Shown here: piece by piece, positions 31,344 to 33,075 of the stretch
Position numbering within the stretch: the first letter of the stretch is position 1
How the letters are laid out: the number at the start of each line of letters is the position of its first letter
NCBI GenBank assembly: GCA_964386465.1
Contig: CAYLTU010000023.1
Coordinates: forward strand, 1-33,075
Length of the DNA: 33,075 bases
Direction of reading: 5' to 3'
Origin: GCA-2717185 sp964386465
GTDB taxonomy: Bacteria > Pseudomonadota > Alphaproteobacteria > UBA8366 > GCA-2717185
The notes under the pieces: generated by a model
Database searches by the model: none
Told to the model about the DNA's origin: nothing
Seen by the model: only the letters and a program-made list of their open reading frames with translations
Made by a program: the position numbers and the translations under genes

Positions 31344-32159
31344 CTAAACCGTCCCGACCGTATCCTTGGTCGCCTTGGCGGTCGCGCCCGCGATCTCGCG
31401 CAGTTCGTTCATCTCGTTCTGGATGCATCGCTGCAGCATGCGTCCGTCGGTCGAATGCAGCACGAAACGCGCCCCCAGCTTGATCGCCTTGCTGGACGTA
31501 TCGATGGTTTGCTGGTGGACCATGACGGGGATCTTGCGCGCCGTGCAGCGTTTGATGATGTCCTCGATCACGCGCAGATATTTCCGGTTCTTGTAATCGT
31601 CGGGAATGCCGAGCGAGGTCGACATGTCGTTCGGCCCGATGAAGACACCGTCGATACCGCCAACATCGAGGATCGCATCCAAGTTCCTGTAGGCAGGTTC
31701 CGATTCGATGCCGATGATGACGAAGGATTCCTTGCGCCGGTTCTGCAGGTACTTCTTCGTTTCCGGGCTGGGCAGTTTGTTTTCCTCGACCGCGCGGCGC
31801 AGATACTCGCCCTTCAGCGGATGCCACTTGGCCGTCGCGACGACTGCCTGGACCTCCTCGACCGTCTCGCAATAGGGCACCAGAACGCCCGCCGTCCCGG
31901 CGTCGAGCGCCATCGCGACCCATTCCGATTTCGGAATCGGCACGCGCACGACCGGCGTGATGTCGGCGCGGCGCAGCATGCCGCAAAGATTCTGGATTTC
32001 GGTCCGGTCGCGCGAACCGTGCTCGGAATCGATTATCGCGTAATCGAGCGTGCTACCGGACAAGACCTGCTCGAACCGGGTCGAGGCCATCTGCGACAGC
32101 ATGCAGCCGAACACGTGGCCGCCGGATTTCAACGTACGTCTGAGTTTCGTGGCGTTCAT
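31344..32159 (-). CDS. HpcH/HpaI-family aldolase
   Basis: A 271-residue metal-dependent class II pyruvate aldolase of the HpaI type. It has the catalytic His/Arg region IIDSEHGSRDRTEIQNLCGM, PVVRVPIPKSEWVAMALDAG, the metal ligands in IIGIESEPAYRNLDAI and GGIDGVFIGPNDMSTSLGIP, and a C-terminal helix. Such enzymes split 4-hydroxy-2-oxo acids to pyruvate and an aldehyde at the end of meta-cleavage-type aromatic pathways. The start ATG is preceded by GGGGAGGAAATCC. The nested palindrome begins 15 bp upstream of the start codon, so either the promoter lies inside the element or transcription passes through it. Confidence 0.88.
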   Translation of the reverse strand: MNATKLRRTLKSGGHVFGCMLSQMASTRFEQVLSGSTLDYAIIDSEHGSRDRTEIQNLCGMLRRADITPVVRVPIPKSEWVAMALDAGTAGVLVPYCETVEEVQAVVATAKWHPLKGEYLRRAVEENKLPSPETKKYLQNRRKESFVIIGIESEPAYRNLDAILDVGGIDGVFIGPNDMSTSLGIPDDYKNRKYLRVIEDIIKRCTARKIPVMVHQQTIDTSSKAIKLGARFVLHSTDGRMLQRCIQNEMNELREIAGATAKATKDTVGTV

Positions 32160-32174
32160 GGATTTCCTCCCCTA

Positions 32175-32437
32175 GTGGATACAATCTAACATATGGTGCC
32201 CCTCCGATCCCCTATCCCGGCTTCTCGGCAGGGGAAGGTTCGCCGGCGATACCGGGTCATCGGCAAGGACCTTCGACGCATCGAGAAGCCGGGATAGGGG
32301 ACCCATAGGGCGTCTTCCCGAGTTCACCGGCTGCGTTGCACGATGCTTGTGATGGCACCGCATCACGGCGCATCGCGCGCCTAACCGGTAAACTCGGGAA
32401 GCCGTCGTAGGGGTACCATATGATAGATTGTATCCAC
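32175..32437. repeat. 263-bp nested palindromic element (cloverleaf-like)
   Basis: 29-bp outer arms (32175-32203 and 32409-32437, 27 of 29 paired; ends GTGGATACAATCTA) enclose two long hairpins. Hairpin 1 is a perfect 19-bp stem (32209-32227 / 32282-32300, core CTATCCCGGCTTCTCG). Hairpin 2 is a 17-bp stem with one mismatch (32314-32330 / 32385-32401, core TTCCCGAGTT) holding an inner CGATGC..GTGATG / CATCAC..GCATCG stem. No coding sequence or target duplication is evident. It looks like a non-autonomous mobile element or a structured DNA/RNA. Confidence 0.8.
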
Positions 32438-32599
32438 TTGTTTTAGTCTGAGGTGATAGCCTTCCCGCCCATCGCTTGCAAAACCAAATACCAACGGCTT
32501 GAAGATACTCATGCGCACGCCCACAGCTTCCTTAACTCGTTTGGTCAGAGCGGTTGCTCGCGTTTGCGCCCCTCTCGCGCCGGTCAATTCGAAATTGAG
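32438..32599. other. Short spacer before the PEP-CTERM gene end, no clear gene
   Basis: A 68-codon minus-strand frame (32381-32587, containing SIFKPLVFGFASDGREGYHL) ends inside the right half of the palindromic element. It has no recognised family and is probably chance, or the remnant of a gene interrupted by the element. Confidence 0.3.
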
Positions 32600-33075
32600 C
32601 TAGGCTGCCTTGCGCCGCCACCTCATTAATCCCAACCCCACGAGGCCGATGCCGAACAGGGCGAAGGCGCCGGGTTCGGGAACCACGTCCACATTAATCG
32701 CGCGGAAATTGGCCCGGGTCCATTGTTCACCATGGAAGAAAGTTTGCGACCCGAGCGAAGTCGGATTAAGGCCCACCAAACTCCCGCCATCGATATACTG
32801 GAATAGTCCGGTGAAGGCTTCCATGTCGTTCAAAGAATTTTCCAGTATCAGCATTATTTGTTCGTGTCTGTCATCCAGCGCCATTGATCCAAGGGTGATG
32901 TTGGTGTTGCTAATGGCGTCGCGATACGAAAGTGCGACGCGTGATAACCCGTCGCTAAGAGTCTGCACCCGGAGCCTGAGATCATCGTCTCCGGGGCCGA
33001 AATTGAAGTCGCGCAGCCGAATTTCGTATAACGTATTCCGATCGGGAACCACGAGGTCGAAGATACCGACGACCT
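32600..33075 (-). CDS. PEP-CTERM sorting-domain protein, C-terminal part (cut by window edge)
   Basis: An open frame from the window edge to the stop at 32600 (158 visible codons). The visible part is a beta-rich domain beginning VVGIFDLVVPDRNTLYEIRL and including SRVALSYRDAISNTNITLGS. It ends in the sorting signal DVVPEPGAFALFGIGLVGLG followed by LMRWRRKAA. As in the gene at 7206, the PEP motif, hydrophobic helix and basic tail direct export and exosortase processing. The signal peptide and promoter lie beyond the window. A GTG at 33052 could be mistaken for a start, but the frame continues upstream of it without interruption. Base composition is lower in GC than the catabolic genes, as for the other PEP-CTERM gene. 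Confidence 0.88.
   Translation of the reverse strand, partial: VVGIFDLVVPDRNTLYEIRLRDFNFGPGDDDLRLRVQTLSDGLSRVALSYRDAISNTNITLGSMALDDRHEQIMLILENSLNDMEAFTGLFQYIDGGSLVGLNPTSLGSQTFFHGEQWTRANFRAINVDVVPEPGAFALFGIGLVGLGLMRWRRKAA

Noticed and set aside
32381..32587. 68-codon minus-strand gene beside the PEP-CTERM gene
   Set aside because: Its last third is the arm of the nested palindrome, and the rest matches no family I recognise.

Overview
The window is about 33 kb of GC-rich DNA. It looks like an alphaproteobacterium of the Rhodospirillales type. That placement is inferred from gene content (luciferase-like flavin enzymes, a CoxL/XdhB-type molybdenum hydroxylase, CoxG, FdrA, DUF1028), from start and Shine-Dalgarno usage, and from several intergenic palindromic repeats of a kind common in that class. 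No rRNA, tRNA, CRISPR array, complete insertion sequence or phage gene was found. Two PEP-CTERM surface or secreted proteins imply an exosortase system elsewhere in the genome.

Layout. (1) 1-442 (-): N-terminal part of a cobalamin-binding radical SAM protein cut by the window edge. (2) 635-5292: a divergent catabolic cluster. An ACMSD-type amidohydrolase/decarboxylase and a TauD/TfdA dioxygenase lie on the minus strand. A luciferase-like oxidoreductase, a 2-hydroxychromene-2-carboxylate isomerase-like DsbA-fold protein and a 4,5-dihydroxyphthalate decarboxylase-like protein lie on the plus strand. (3) 5293-8322: a visibly AT-richer, gene-poor stretch with a PAPS sulfotransferase and a PEP-CTERM protein behind a consensus sigma-54 promoter. 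(4) 8323-15108: a molybdenum hydroxylase large subunit coupled to an XRE regulator, a PyrK/PyrD-like pair, a CoxG-like protein and a ferritin-like di-iron protein. (5) 15323-23518: GST, class II aldolase, a second luciferase-like enzyme, SDR-type threonine dehydrogenase, a gamma-glutamyltransferase/FdrA operon and a COG3618-type amidohydrolase. (6) 23534-32159: acyl-CoA dehydrogenase, VOC protein, amidase, a 2-hydroxyacid dehydrogenase split by a 100-N gap, a universal stress protein, DUF1028, a ketopantoate-reductase-like protein and an HpaI-type aldolase. (7) 32175-33075: a large nested palindromic element and the C-terminal part of a second PEP-CTERM protein.

Together the genes describe an oligotroph-style catabolic island for aromatic, N-heterocyclic or amide carbon. 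They include ring hydroxylation and reduction (Mo hydroxylase, DHOD-like pair, di-iron protein, luciferase-like enzymes), decarboxylation, hydrolysis (amidase, two amidohydrolases, GGT) and funnelling into acyl-CoA or aldol products. No substrate can be assigned from sequence alone.

The most interesting signals are these: a 40-odd-bp motif shared upstream of the Mo hydroxylase and the PyrK-like gene, which suggests one regulon under the co-transcribed XRE protein; the orphan PyrK-PyrD-like pair; FdrA without its usual partners; the consensus sigma-54 promoter of the PEP-CTERM gene; a 263-bp nested palindrome whose end sequence recurs at the start of another gene; and a pair of 64-bp hairpins whose differences are compensatory. 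The N gap is flanked by a 55-bp identical overlap and is almost certainly an assembly artefact inside an intact gene.
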